Part shown: positions 50,601 through 58,553 of the stretch, piece by piece
How positions within the stretch are numbered: position 1 is the first letter of the stretch
Layout: every line of letters starts with the position of its first letter
Assembly (NCBI RefSeq): GCF_005863245.1
Contig: NZ_VBUT01000010.1
Span: 62,001-126,000 of the forward strand
DNA length: 64,000 bases
From: Nocardia cyriacigeorgica
GTDB lineage: Bacteria; Actinomycetota; Actinomycetes; Mycobacteriales; Mycobacteriaceae
Direction of reading: 5' to 3'
Notes under the pieces: generated by a model
The model's database searches: none
Told to the model about the DNA's origin: nothing
Seen by the model: the letters and a program-made list of their open reading frames with translations, nothing else
Made by a program: the position numbers and the translations under genes

Positions 50601-50930
50601 GTCGGCGGAGCCGCCGAGGTTCAGGCCGAGGTCGGCGCCGAGGTTCAGGCCGGCGTTGGCGGCGGCGCCCGCGCCTACCGCGCCGACGGCTCCGAGGGCG
50701 GCGCCTGCGGCGGTCTGGGCGCCCGCGGCGATGATGGCCGTCAGCTGGGAGCCGCCGCTGACCAGCGCCGATTCGGCAACCATCGGGGCAACGGCGGTGA
50801 TGTCTTCGGGCGTCACGTCCGGCAGCCCGGCGGAGGCGAGGGCCTGGCAGGGGTTGAGGCAGTAGCCGGCCGCGGCTTCCGGGTCGCGCAGCAGGTCGAG
50901 GATGAACTCGAGAATCGCGTTGGGTGTCAT
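47691..50930 (-). CDS. iniB: Giant IniB-like protein with Gly/Ala/Leu/Asp repeats
   Basis: 1079 aa; mycobacterial IniB is about half that length. The first ~60 residues are the conserved IniB N-terminal domain (TPNAILEFILDLLRDPEAAA, YCLNPCQALASAGLPDVTPE). Then ~950 residues consist of degenerate repeats: Asp-rich 14-mers (DTDIDIDLGGGA-type) near residues 105-150, followed by units of about 18 such as AIDTGLELGGDLSAGVGG, then Ala-richer versions. The C-terminal ~60 residues are Ser/Thr/Asp-rich. The regular Gly/hydrophobic spacing suggests a beta-solenoid or glycine-rich coat. No classical signal peptide is visible, as for other IniB proteins. Confidence 0.85.
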   Translation of the reverse strand: MTPNAILEFILDLLRDPEAAAGYCLNPCQALASAGLPDVTPEDITAVAPMVAESALVSGGSQLTAIIAAGAQTAAGAALGAVGAVGAGAAANAGLNLGADLGLNLGGSADTDLDIDLGGGANTGIDIDLGGGADTDIDIDLGGGLNTGLDLGAIVDGAIDIGANLGGDLAGGIGGAIDTGLELGGDLSAGVGGAIDTGLELGGDLAGGIGGAIDTGLDLGAGLGGVADGAIDAGLEVGGDLAAGIGGAVDTDLDSSIGGALDTGLELGGELGAGLGGAIDTGLELGGDLAGGIGGAIETDLGAVVDGAIGSGLELGLGGSSDAGVDLGGELGADLGAGVGGAVDAGLDLGGDLGADVGGAIDGALDTGVGLGGDLGAGIGGAVDTDLDGTIGGALDSGLELGGELGAGIGAGLGGAVDSGLDLGAGVGGAVGAGLEVGGDLGADLGGAIEGALETGGELGGDLGAGAEAGLGGVVGSGAELGAGLGGAVDAAAGLGAGIGGAVEAGAGLGAELGGELEAGLGGAVGAGLGLGADVAAGVGGLVDAGAGLSGGVGGAVDAGVDLGGAVDAGADLGANVGAELSTGVEGVVEAGAGLGTDLAAGVDGAVEGGLSTGLGGVVGAAGDLSTGVSGDLAGAVGAGLDGAVDTGAGIGAGVGSELEGAASGGVEGGAQAGADLGATMAAGLGTVVGAGAEIGGDVSTGLEGVIEAGGDAGTGLELGLGGLFGGETDLSAGVDGAVEAVGEFESGFGLGAVLGAEAAGGLGAGLSSSVDAVVEGGADAGADLTAGLSSSADAVAAAGIAAVAEAGADLETGLSTGLGGAAGLGAELGGQLGTGLETGLSTGVGAAGDLGAGVSGAADVVAGASAELGGGLAAGTDAVGGIGGQLGTGLETGLSTGVGAVGDLGAGVSGAAAGAASAGAELGGGLSAGADAAGEFGGQLGTGLETGVSGGIDSAVGVTGAAGTGLETGLGGAADAGLELGGGVDAAAGAAGTLGADAAAGIGGSAAGSVDVAADTTADLGMSASSTIDSTASTWSTVDVSSAFGSGLDGGISGESGLFADTGISTTSPTVDSDDALL
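47950..50640 (-). repeat. Intragenic repeat array in iniB
   Basis: DNA underlying the protein repeats. Most units are diverged multiples of 3 near 54 bases. A more recent ~100-base duplication is visible with period 165: blocks beginning at 48191 and 48356 both contain tggacaaccccgtctccagg. Such arrays expand and shrink easily and can be misassembled. Confidence 0.75.
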
Positions 50931-51223
50931 CGAGAATCGTCTCCTGGGCTCAGCGGACCGAAAAATCCGCGGTCGTTGGAATGCATTTCACGCTAGGGAC
51001 GCGAGTCGTTACTCCGGAACGGGGCAAAGCCCCACAATCGCGCCCCCGCACCCATTAGGGGCATTCGATCCGTTAGGGGAATTTCCCCGAATCACCCCGA
51101 GCCGGTAACAGCGGACACCCAGCAACCGACATGCGGGTTGAGTCGGGCAGCGCCCCGATTCGTTTCCTTATCAAACAATCTCGGTATCGGCAGCGGCACT
51201 CGGTTCGAATGGGGATCTTCGGC
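50931..51223. promoter_or_regulatory. Divergent control region iniB / Hsp70-like gene
   Basis: Contains palindromes GGGGCAAAGCCCC (51021-51033) and GGGGAATTTCCCC (51076-51088) and a direct repeat TTAGGGG at 51055 and 51073 (18-base period). On the minus strand AGGAG precedes the iniB ATG and a TAGCGT -10-like box lies upstream. These could be binding sites for the IniR-like regulators encoded next door (inference). Confidence 0.45.
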
Positions 51224-53047
51224 ATGACACAGCGTCTGGCGCTCGGCATTACCGTCGGGTCGGCGAATTCGGTTGCCGTACTGGCAAGCCGGGACGGCGA
51301 ACCCGGCATCGACAGTGCCGCGGTCCTGACCCATCCGACCGTGCTGCGCCTGGTTCCCGGCGCGCCCGCGCTGTTCGGCAGCGAGGCGACCGACGGCGGC
51401 AGGCACGCGCCCGGTGTGCGGATCGACGGGTTCCTGTCGCGAGTCGGTGACCCGGTGCCCATGCTCGCCGACGACGGCACCTCTCATACCTCATCCGACC
51501 TGGTAGCGACGGCTATTGCCCGCCTCGTCGACGAGGCGGCCGACGCCGACGCGACAGTGGTCGCCTGCCATCCGGCGCACTGGACCGCGCACACCGTCTC
51601 CGTGCTGCGCACCGCTCTCGACGACGCGGGCCTGCCCGATATCGCGTTGATCCCGGAACCTGTTGCGGCAGTGCGCTGGTCGTGCGCCGCTGGCCGGACG
51701 GCCACCGGCGACGGCGCCGTCCTCGTCTACGATCTCGGCGCCACCGGCCTGACCGTCTCGGTGGTTCGGACCGGTGATCGAATCGAGCTGCTCGGCACTC
51801 CCGCGTATTCGACCGATATCGCCGGCGCCGAATTCGATCTGCTGACCATGCGCTATGTGCTGGCAAACGCTCCCACCGAATTTGCTGCCGACCCCTTCGA
51901 CCCCGCCGTCGAACGCGAATTGTCGGCGCTGCGGGAACGCTGCCGAATTGCGAAAGAAGAGCTTTCCACACATACCGCGACGGTGGTGACGACCGGCTCC
52001 GGCCCGGACGGCGCCACCGTCCGGCTGGTGCGCGACGAACTCGAAGATCTACTCCGTGCGCCGCTGCGCGATTCCATGCACCTGATCCGCGACGCTGTGC
52101 ACCGCGCGGGCATCGATATCGGTGACGTCCAGCAGGTGCTGCTGACCGGCGGTGGCGGCGCGATCGGGCTGCTCGCCGAACTCATCTCCTCCGAGTTCGG
52201 CCTACCGGTTGTCTCGGCTGCCGAACCGGCGCACACGAGTGCCCTCGGCGCGTCGGCCCTCGCCGCCGATCTCGCCGACACGGCCGTCGAAACCGTCGCG
52301 TTCGCCGCGATCGGCACCATGTCCGACGAGTCCGGCGAACCGGCTACCGAGTCGGCCCGCCCGGTATCCGCGCCGACCTCGCTGCCCCTCCCGGCCGACA
52401 CCCGCACGCCGGGAACCGCCCGGACTCGCCGCCGCCGGATCGCCATCGTCGCGGCCGCCGCGGCCGCGATCGGCCTGCTCGCCACCGGCACCGTCGCGGT
52501 CAGCACGGGCGCCGGGACGGGCACCCAGCATCCTGCTGCCCCGGAGCATTCCACGTCGTCGACGGCGGGCACGCCCGCGACGGCCGGCGGGTCGACCACC
52601 CCCGGTGACGGATCGGCGGCCACCGGCGGCACGGCGGGCACCGTCGCCGATTCCGGGACATCGAAAGATGGCGCAGGTCAAGCGAATCCGTCTACGCCCG
52701 GAGCTGTCACCGTCGTCAACTCGCAACCCGCTCGCGAGGGCGCCCCCGCCGGTCAGCCCGGTTCGGCACCGTCGCCCGCCGCCTCCGGACCGGGCCAGGC
52801 GCCACAGCCCGCACCGCAAGCCCCCGCGCCCGCACCGCAGGCCCCGCCGCCCGCACCGCAATCACCTCCGCCCGCGCCCGCACCGCAACCACCGGCTCCG
52901 GCCCCGCAGCAGCCGCCCGCGCAGACGCCGAAGCTACCCACCGACGGCCTGACCGACACGCTCGGCGAGACCGTCGAGGGTGTCGGCGGCACCGTTGGCA
53001 CCGTGCTGCGCGCGCCGGGCGAGATACTCGGCGGTTCCGGTGGCTGA
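51224..53047 (+). CDS. Membrane-anchored Hsp70-like protein
   Basis: 607 aa from ATG 51224 (MTQRLALGITVGSANSVAVL); ATG 51209 is an alternative. An Hsp70-type actin-fold ATPase domain (1-~350) has phosphate-1 (LGITVGSANSVAVL), phosphate-2 (VLVYDLGATGLTVSVV, Asp170) and adenosine motif (VLLTGGGGAIGLLAEL, ~306-321). There is no peptide-binding domain. Instead an Arg-rich stop precedes one membrane helix (~405-428), then a ~180-residue Pro/Ala/Thr/Gly-rich tail presumably outside the membrane. Such proteins sense or act at the envelope in actinobacteria; role unproven. Its stop overlaps the regulator gene start. Confidence 0.82.
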   Translation: MTQRLALGITVGSANSVAVLASRDGEPGIDSAAVLTHPTVLRLVPGAPALFGSEATDGGRHAPGVRIDGFLSRVGDPVPMLADDGTSHTSSDLVATAIARLVDEAADADATVVACHPAHWTAHTVSVLRTALDDAGLPDIALIPEPVAAVRWSCAAGRTATGDGAVLVYDLGATGLTVSVVRTGDRIELLGTPAYSTDIAGAEFDLLTMRYVLANAPTEFAADPFDPAVERELSALRERCRIAKEELSTHTATVVTTGSGPDGATVRLVRDELEDLLRAPLRDSMHLIRDAVHRAGIDIGDVQQVLLTGGGGAIGLLAELISSEFGLPVVSAAEPAHTSALGASALAADLADTAVETVAFAAIGTMSDESGEPATESARPVSAPTSLPLPADTRTPGTARTRRRRIAIVAAAAAAIGLLATGTVAVSTGAGTGTQHPAAPEHSTSSTAGTPATAGGSTTPGDGSAATGGTAGTVADSGTSKDGAGQANPSTPGAVTVVNSQPAREGAPAGQPGSAPSPAASGPGQAPQPAPQAPAPAPQAPPPAPQSPPPAPAPQPPAPAPQQPPAQTPKLPTDGLTDTLGETVEGVGGTVGTVLRAPGEILGGSGG

Positions 53048-55526
53048 ACCGGTACCGGCCGCGGCCTTCGACACGCTGCCCTGTGCCCGTGAGCTGTTCC
53101 GGGAACTGGATTCCGAAGCGCCCGTGGTGCATTTGATCCGCGGACGTTCCGGCACCGGCAAGTCGACGCTGCTCGAGGCGGTACGAGCCAAGCTGCGCGA
53201 ACGAGGCGTCACGGTCCTCGACAGCCCGCGCGGCAACGGCGCGTCGGCAGGCGCGGCGCTGGTGGTCGACAACGTCGACGTTCTCGACCACGCCGAGCTC
53301 GACTCCCTGCGGGCCGCCATCGATTCCGGCACTCATACCGTCGTCGCGGCAGCCCGGCCCCGCCATCACGATCCGCGGCTGCGCGCGCTGTTCGATGCCG
53401 CCCTGCGGCGCGGCCGGGTCGCTGAACTGCGCCCGCTCGGGGTCGCCGAGATCGCCCCGTTCGCACGAGAACTCGGCCTGTCGGTGCCGCGCGCGGTGGC
53501 CGCGCATATCCACAAGCAGACCGACGGCATCCGTGGTGGTGTGGTGGCGGCGTTGGCCGCGGCCAGTCACGGTCGCCTCGATGCGGGCATCGAGGCCGTC
53601 GACGCCGCGGTCGACGCCTGGGCGAGGGCGGTCCTCACCGATATCGATCCGGCTCTGCTCGACACACTGGCCGTCGCTACCACCGGAAGTGGTTTGGACG
53701 CAGGCGAACTCACCGAGGTGCTCGGCGTCGATCCCGGCACCGCCCGCGATCTGATCGACCGCGCCAGAGCCACCGCGCTCATCACCGACGCCGATCTGCT
53801 GCTCGCGCCGGCCGTGCGGCCGCTGCGCGCACTGCTCGGCGAACGCCGCTTCCTGACGATTCAGCGCGATCTGCTCACCGCCCGCCTGCATGCCGGGCTG
53901 CTGCGCGATCACACCGCCGTACTGCTCGCCGAATCCGGTGTGCGCGATGCGCGCCTGGCCGAATTCCTCTGCACCGCAGCCGAGAACAGCGGCAACGACG
54001 CCGTCCGCTACTACGCCGCCGCCGCGCAGGCCGGCGCGAACCGCGACGCCATTGCCGTGCGCTGGGCCCACGCCGCTGCGCACGACGGCGATTACGACAC
54101 CGCGCTGCGCCTGGCCGAGCCGTTGCTCGCCCGCGACGATGTCCCCGTCGCGAATCTCGCTGCCGCCGTGCGTCTGTGCGCCTGCCTCCTGACTCGTCGC
54201 GGCCTGACCGACCGTGCCGCCCGCCTCTACGCCTGGCTGGGTCCCGACCGAGCGGGCGCCGAGTGGGCCGAAGGCGCCGCGGTCCTCTACCTCGCCGGTG
54301 ACGCCGACGCCGCCGCGGCCATGGCGGCGAGCGCGGGCCGATGGCCGCCGACCGAAGCGACCACCCCCATCCGGCTGGTCGCCGAGGCTCTCGGCCATTC
54401 CCTGCACGGACGTGCGGGCGATACGGCCAACGCGATCGCCACCCTGTCTCGCGCCACCCACACCACCTCTACGCGCTTCGCGCCCTGCACTCCCACCTCG
54501 GCTGCCGTCCTGCTGTGCCTGAGCACCGGCGACCCGGCGCGCGCCGCCCAGACCCTGCGCCGGACCAGCGCGACCGGCGCCCAGCTGCCGGTGCTCGCCG
54601 CTTGGACGGCGTTGGCCGGCGGTGACGAAACCGGCGCCACCACCGCGCTCGCCACCGTCGACTGGGATGGCCTCGACGTCCGCGACGCGCTGCTCGCCCA
54701 TGCCGCCGCGGTCGGTCTGGCCCGGCGCAGCGGTGATCAGGCCGCGCTCACCCAGGCCTGGCAGGCGGCCCAGCCGCTGCTGGACGAGGTGGAGGCCGAT
54801 CTGCTCACGCTGCTCCCGATCGGCGAGCTGTGGCTGGCGAGCATCCGCTGCGGCGACGACCACCGGATGACCGCGCTCGTCGCGGGCGCCCACACGCTGC
54901 TCGATCGGCTCGGCCACCCGCCGGCCTGGGCCAACCTGTTCCACTGGTACGGCGTGCAGGCCGCCATCGCCCGCGAGCGCCCCGACGAACTACTGCCGCA
55001 CGCCCACGCGCTCAAGGCCGCCGCCGAGTCGGGCGACCGGCACGCGGCCGCCCTCGCCGACGCCGGCCGCACCTGGGTGCTGGTGCTGCGCGGCGAGGTG
55101 CACGCCGGCCGCGTGGAGGCCGCGGTGGCCGAACTCGGTGCGATCGGGCTGAGCTGGGACGCGGCGCGCCTCGCCGGAGATGCCGCGCTGGCCGCGCCCG
55201 ATTCCGCCACCGCGACCTCGCTGCTCAAGCTGGCGCGCACGGTGCGTTCCGACGCCCGCCCGTCGGCGCTCACCCCGATCACCCCGCCACGACGTGCCGC
55301 CGCCTCCGACACCGGCGACGACGGCCTGCTCAGCGACCGGGAGAGCGAGGTCGCCGAATTGGTGCTGCTCGGCCTGACCTATCGGGAGATCGGCGCTCGG
55401 CTCTACATCTCGGCCAAGACCGTCGAACACCACGTCGCCAGGATCCGCCGTCGCCTCGGCGCCGGTTCGCGCTCGGAGCTGCTGGCCATGCTGCGCGCGA
55501 TGGGATACGGATCGCTGCTGGTCTGA
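53040..55526 (+). CDS. iniR: IniR-like P-loop ATPase/LuxR transcriptional regulator
   Basis: 828 aa from GTG 53040, which overlaps the Hsp70-like stop by eight bases. Walker A GRSGTGKST (35-43), Walker B ALVVDNVDVLDH, a long helical-repeat middle, and a C-terminal LuxR helix-turn-helix (LLSDRESEVAELVLLGLTYR, EIGARLYISAKTVEHHVARI). Length, architecture and position next to iniBAC match Rv0339c/IniR (about 832 aa), which activates iniBAC in mycobacteria. Orthology is inferred from layout. Confidence 0.83.
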   Translation: MAEPVPAAAFDTLPCARELFRELDSEAPVVHLIRGRSGTGKSTLLEAVRAKLRERGVTVLDSPRGNGASAGAALVVDNVDVLDHAELDSLRAAIDSGTHTVVAAARPRHHDPRLRALFDAALRRGRVAELRPLGVAEIAPFARELGLSVPRAVAAHIHKQTDGIRGGVVAALAAASHGRLDAGIEAVDAAVDAWARAVLTDIDPALLDTLAVATTGSGLDAGELTEVLGVDPGTARDLIDRARATALITDADLLLAPAVRPLRALLGERRFLTIQRDLLTARLHAGLLRDHTAVLLAESGVRDARLAEFLCTAAENSGNDAVRYYAAAAQAGANRDAIAVRWAHAAAHDGDYDTALRLAEPLLARDDVPVANLAAAVRLCACLLTRRGLTDRAARLYAWLGPDRAGAEWAEGAAVLYLAGDADAAAAMAASAGRWPPTEATTPIRLVAEALGHSLHGRAGDTANAIATLSRATHTTSTRFAPCTPTSAAVLLCLSTGDPARAAQTLRRTSATGAQLPVLAAWTALAGGDETGATTALATVDWDGLDVRDALLAHAAAVGLARRSGDQAALTQAWQAAQPLLDEVEADLLTLLPIGELWLASIRCGDDHRMTALVAGAHTLLDRLGHPPAWANLFHWYGVQAAIARERPDELLPHAHALKAAAESGDRHAAALADAGRTWVLVLRGEVHAGRVEAAVAELGAIGLSWDAARLAGDAALAAPDSATATSLLKLARTVRSDARPSALTPITPPRRAAASDTGDDGLLSDRESEVAELVLLGLTYREIGARLYISAKTVEHHVARIRRRLGAGSRSELLAMLRAMGYGSLLV

Positions 55527-55635
55527 CGCCCGGCGGGCCGTTAACAGCGGCGCGGCCGAGATCGAAAACTTCGGTGGGAGGACGCAAACACTCGAACGCC
55601 TGGTGCGCTGCGCCTAGGCTCGGACGGGGGTTCAG

Positions 55636-57201
55636 ATGACAGCCGAGATCGCGAACAACACGAAACGACCGAAACACAACGGTTCACCACCGGGCACCGA
55701 TCCACCGGCGGCGAAAATGCCCGTCACCGCGACGCGACCGGGTGCGATCGAGGGGCCCGCCGCGTCGCGCGCGCAGCATCCGGCCGCGGTCGGATCGGCC
55801 GAGCGCCGTGGCGAGGCCGACCCCGGGCCGGGTCACCGATTCGAGTCCATGCCGTTCGCGCAGGCGATGTTGCGGGAGCTGAACCGCCGCGATGGCCCAC
55901 CGCCGGCCTACCTGGTGCGTGGCCGCGCCGGCACCGGGAAGTCCGCTCTGCTCGGCGCGGCTCGCGACCTGCTGACCTCGCATAACGTCAAGGTGTTCGA
56001 CGATCTGGCGACCCTGCCGAAACGTCTGCTCGCGGGCACCGAGCACGAGACCGCGGCCCGGCGCGCCGTCCTCATCGACGACATCCACCTGCTCACCGCC
56101 GATGACATGCAGATACTGAGCGCGGTGGTCGGCGCCCGCCGCCACACCGTCGTCGTCGCGGCGCAACCGCGTCCGCACGACCCCGGCCTGCGCGCCCTCA
56201 CCGAAACGCTGGCCGGGCACGGCCGGGTCATCGAACTGCGCACCCTCGGCCTGCCCGAGCTGCTGTCGTTCGCCCGGGAACTGGGCCTGCTCGTGCCGCG
56301 CCCGCTCGCCGAGTACATTCACGCCTGCACCGGCGGTATTCGCGCCGGGATCGTCGCCGCCCTGCGCGCTGCCTGCGCGGCCCGCCGCGATGCCGCGGTC
56401 GCCGCGGTGGATCTGGCGGTCGCCGACTGGGCCACCAGCCTGCTCGCGGATCTCGCACCGGACCTGCTCGACACCCTGGTCGTCGCGAGCGCGGGCACCG
56501 GGCTCGATGCGAGCGAGCTGGCCGAGGTGTTCGATATCGATTTCGCCTCGGCCCAGGATCTCGTCGACCGGGCGCGGGCGACGGCCCTGGTGACCGACGC
56601 CGATCTGCTGCTCGCGGCCGCCGTCGCACCGTTGCGAGCCCAGCTCGGCGCCCAGCGATTCGTCACGGTACAGCGGCGGTTGCTCACCACCCGGCTCGAC
56701 GCGGGCCTGCTGCGCCCCGATACCGCGCTGCTGTTCGCCGCGTCCGGGGTGCGTGATCAGCGATTGGCCGAATTCCTCGTCGCGGCCGCTGATCGCGCCG
56801 GCGGCGTCGACGCGGTGCGCCTCTATTCGGCGGCCGTGGCCAGTGGCGCCGATCCCGGTGCGATCGCCGACCGCCGGGCGCTGGCCGGCCACCACCTGCA
56901 CGCGAGCGCCCCCGCCGACCCGCCGCCGCCGAGCCCCGCGCCGGCGACCCCGCTGACCGACCGTGAGCAGCAGGTCGCCGAGCTGCTGCTGCTCGGCCTC
57001 ACCTACCGCGAGATCGGGTCGCGGCTCTACATCTCGGCCAAAACCGTCGGGCACCATGTGTCCCGGATCCGGCGCCGGATCGGTGCCGGGTCCCGAGCGG
57101 AGTTATTGTCGATGCTCAGCGCAATGGGACACGGTTCGCTACTGGTGTGGCCGTCCCGCGCAACGATCCGGATCGAGCAGGACGCCGAAGCGAGGACATG
57201 A
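55636..57201 (+). CDS. Shortened paralog of the IniR-like regulator
   Basis: 521 aa. Begins with a ~70-residue Pro-rich leader; Walker A GRAGTGKSALL (96-106), Walker B VLIDDIHLL. The ATPase region parallels the 53040 protein block by block. After ADRRALAGHHLHASAPA it jumps to the LuxR domain (PLTDREQQVAELLLLGLTYR, EIGSRLYISAKTVGHHVSRI), so most of the ~300-residue helical-repeat sensor part is missing. It may be a constitutive or dominant partner of IniR. GGGGG precedes the ATG, and the last four bases overlap the next gene. Confidence 0.82.
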   Translation: MTAEIANNTKRPKHNGSPPGTDPPAAKMPVTATRPGAIEGPAASRAQHPAAVGSAERRGEADPGPGHRFESMPFAQAMLRELNRRDGPPPAYLVRGRAGTGKSALLGAARDLLTSHNVKVFDDLATLPKRLLAGTEHETAARRAVLIDDIHLLTADDMQILSAVVGARRHTVVVAAQPRPHDPGLRALTETLAGHGRVIELRTLGLPELLSFARELGLLVPRPLAEYIHACTGGIRAGIVAALRAACAARRDAAVAAVDLAVADWATSLLADLAPDLLDTLVVASAGTGLDASELAEVFDIDFASAQDLVDRARATALVTDADLLLAAAVAPLRAQLGAQRFVTVQRRLLTTRLDAGLLRPDTALLFAASGVRDQRLAEFLVAAADRAGGVDAVRLYSAAVASGADPGAIADRRALAGHHLHASAPADPPPPSPAPATPLTDREQQVAELLLLGLTYREIGSRLYISAKTVGHHVSRIRRRIGAGSRAELLSMLSAMGHGSLLVWPSRATIRIEQDAEART

Positions 57202-58385
57202 GGATGGCCACTGGGGTGGGCCTGCGTATCGCCGCCGAGGAGTGCACCGCGGCGATCGTGACCAACGACGGCGAGCCGGAGTACATCGTCCGTGAGCCGG
57301 TACTGCACATGTCCGACGAGGGCGACGCCGAACTCGGCGGCACCGCGCCGGCCGGGCACACCCACACCATCACCGGATTCGCCGAAGCCGTCGGCGACCC
57401 GGCCGGGATCTCGGTCGACGACGGACCCGCCTACCGGGCCGAAGACCTGGTGGCAACTGCCCTGTTCTGCCTGATCAACCTCACCGCCGACCATCTGAAC
57501 GGCGCCGCGGAGTTCTACGCGACCCATCCGGGCGACTGGCCGCAGGAGCAGATCACGGCCCTGCGCGATGCCCTCGACTATCTGGGGCTGCGTTCGGTGG
57601 TGCTGGTCAGCGAGGCCGAACTGCCCACCGCGAGCGAACTGCCCGCCGACGCGGGCGCCGACACCCCGGCCCGGGTCTACGCCTACGGAGCGGCCGCCAC
57701 GGCGCTGACCGCGGTGCTGGCCACGCCCGCGGGCAACACCCCGCCCGATCCGGCGACGGCCGAGAACTCGACCCTCGACACCGACATCATTCCCGCGGTT
57801 CCGGCGCCGGAGCCGGTCGCGCAGGCGTATTCGGCCGCGATCCCGATCGCCGAACCGCCCGCCACCGAGATGGCGACCGAGATGGCCGCGGTCGCGCCCG
57901 AGGCCGCACCCGCCGAACCGGCCGCGACGTCCGAGAAACCGGCCACCAACAGCCGCACACCCGTGCTGATCGCGGTGGCCGCGCTGTTCGGTCTGATCCT
58001 CGGCGGCATCGGTGTCGCCGTGCTCTTCCGTGAGGACGACAGCACCCCCATTCCGCCGATGCGCGACGCCAAGTCCGAACAGGTGACGGTGAGCCCCACC
58101 CCGCACGCGCCGCCGCCCGGCCCGCTGCCGGTCGCGCCGCCGCCGACCACTGTGGCCCCGCCGGTCACCGAGGAGCCGCCGGTGACGGTCGCGCCGACCA
58201 CCGAACCGGAACCCGCGCCCCCGCCGCCGCCGAGCAGCCCGCCGCCCCCGCCCACCTCGGAGCCGCCCACCAGCACCGGCAGCTCGTCGACCAGCACGAG
58301 CAGGCCGACGACGACCGGACCGTTCCGGCCGATGCCGCAGCTGCCGCTGCCGCCCGCCCTGGAAATCCCCGGCACCCGGCGATAA
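57198..58385 (+). CDS. Degenerate Hsp70-like membrane protein
   Basis: 395 aa from ATG 57198 (ATGA overlap). Residues 1-~175 resemble the start of the 51224 Hsp70-like domain (GLRIAAEECTAAIVTNDGEP, AEFYATHPGDWPQEQITALR), but the phosphate-2 element is altered to VYAYGAAATALTAVLATP, losing the key Asp and Gly, and the second half with the adenosine motif is absent. A Pro/Ala/Glu linker, one membrane helix (255-277) and a Pro/Thr/Ser tail follow. It likely cannot hydrolyse ATP and may be a pseudo-chaperone partner. Confidence 0.75.
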   Translation: MRMATGVGLRIAAEECTAAIVTNDGEPEYIVREPVLHMSDEGDAELGGTAPAGHTHTITGFAEAVGDPAGISVDDGPAYRAEDLVATALFCLINLTADHLNGAAEFYATHPGDWPQEQITALRDALDYLGLRSVVLVSEAELPTASELPADAGADTPARVYAYGAAATALTAVLATPAGNTPPDPATAENSTLDTDIIPAVPAPEPVAQAYSAAIPIAEPPATEMATEMAAVAPEAAPAEPAATSEKPATNSRTPVLIAVAALFGLILGGIGVAVLFREDDSTPIPPMRDAKSEQVTVSPTPHAPPPGPLPVAPPPTTVAPPVTEEPPVTVAPTTEPEPAPPPPPSSPPPPPTSEPPTSTGSSSTSTSRPTTTGPFRPMPQLPLPPALEIPGTRR

Positions 58386-58553
58386 TCAGACACGAGTGGC
58401 GACCGGTGTGATGTGTGGCATAAAGTGATCCGCTGACCGGTCACAGCGGTATCCCGCGCACCACCGGTTCATAGCTCCACGTAGGCTGTGCGCCAACGGA
58501 TTCTGCCCGTGGCCACGGATTACCCGGCACATCTGTGCCGACGAAGGGACTTC

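Noticed and set aside
47584..50865. 1093-aa plus-strand Pro/Ser/Thr-rich frame opposite iniB
   Set aside because: It is the mirror of the Gly/Ala/Leu repeats; the minus-strand product has the IniB N-terminal domain, an SD and operon context.
52716..57057. Long minus-strand frames opposite the regulator genes
   Set aside because: Gly/Arg/Gln-rich mirror frames of two proteins with Walker A, Walker B and LuxR motifs.
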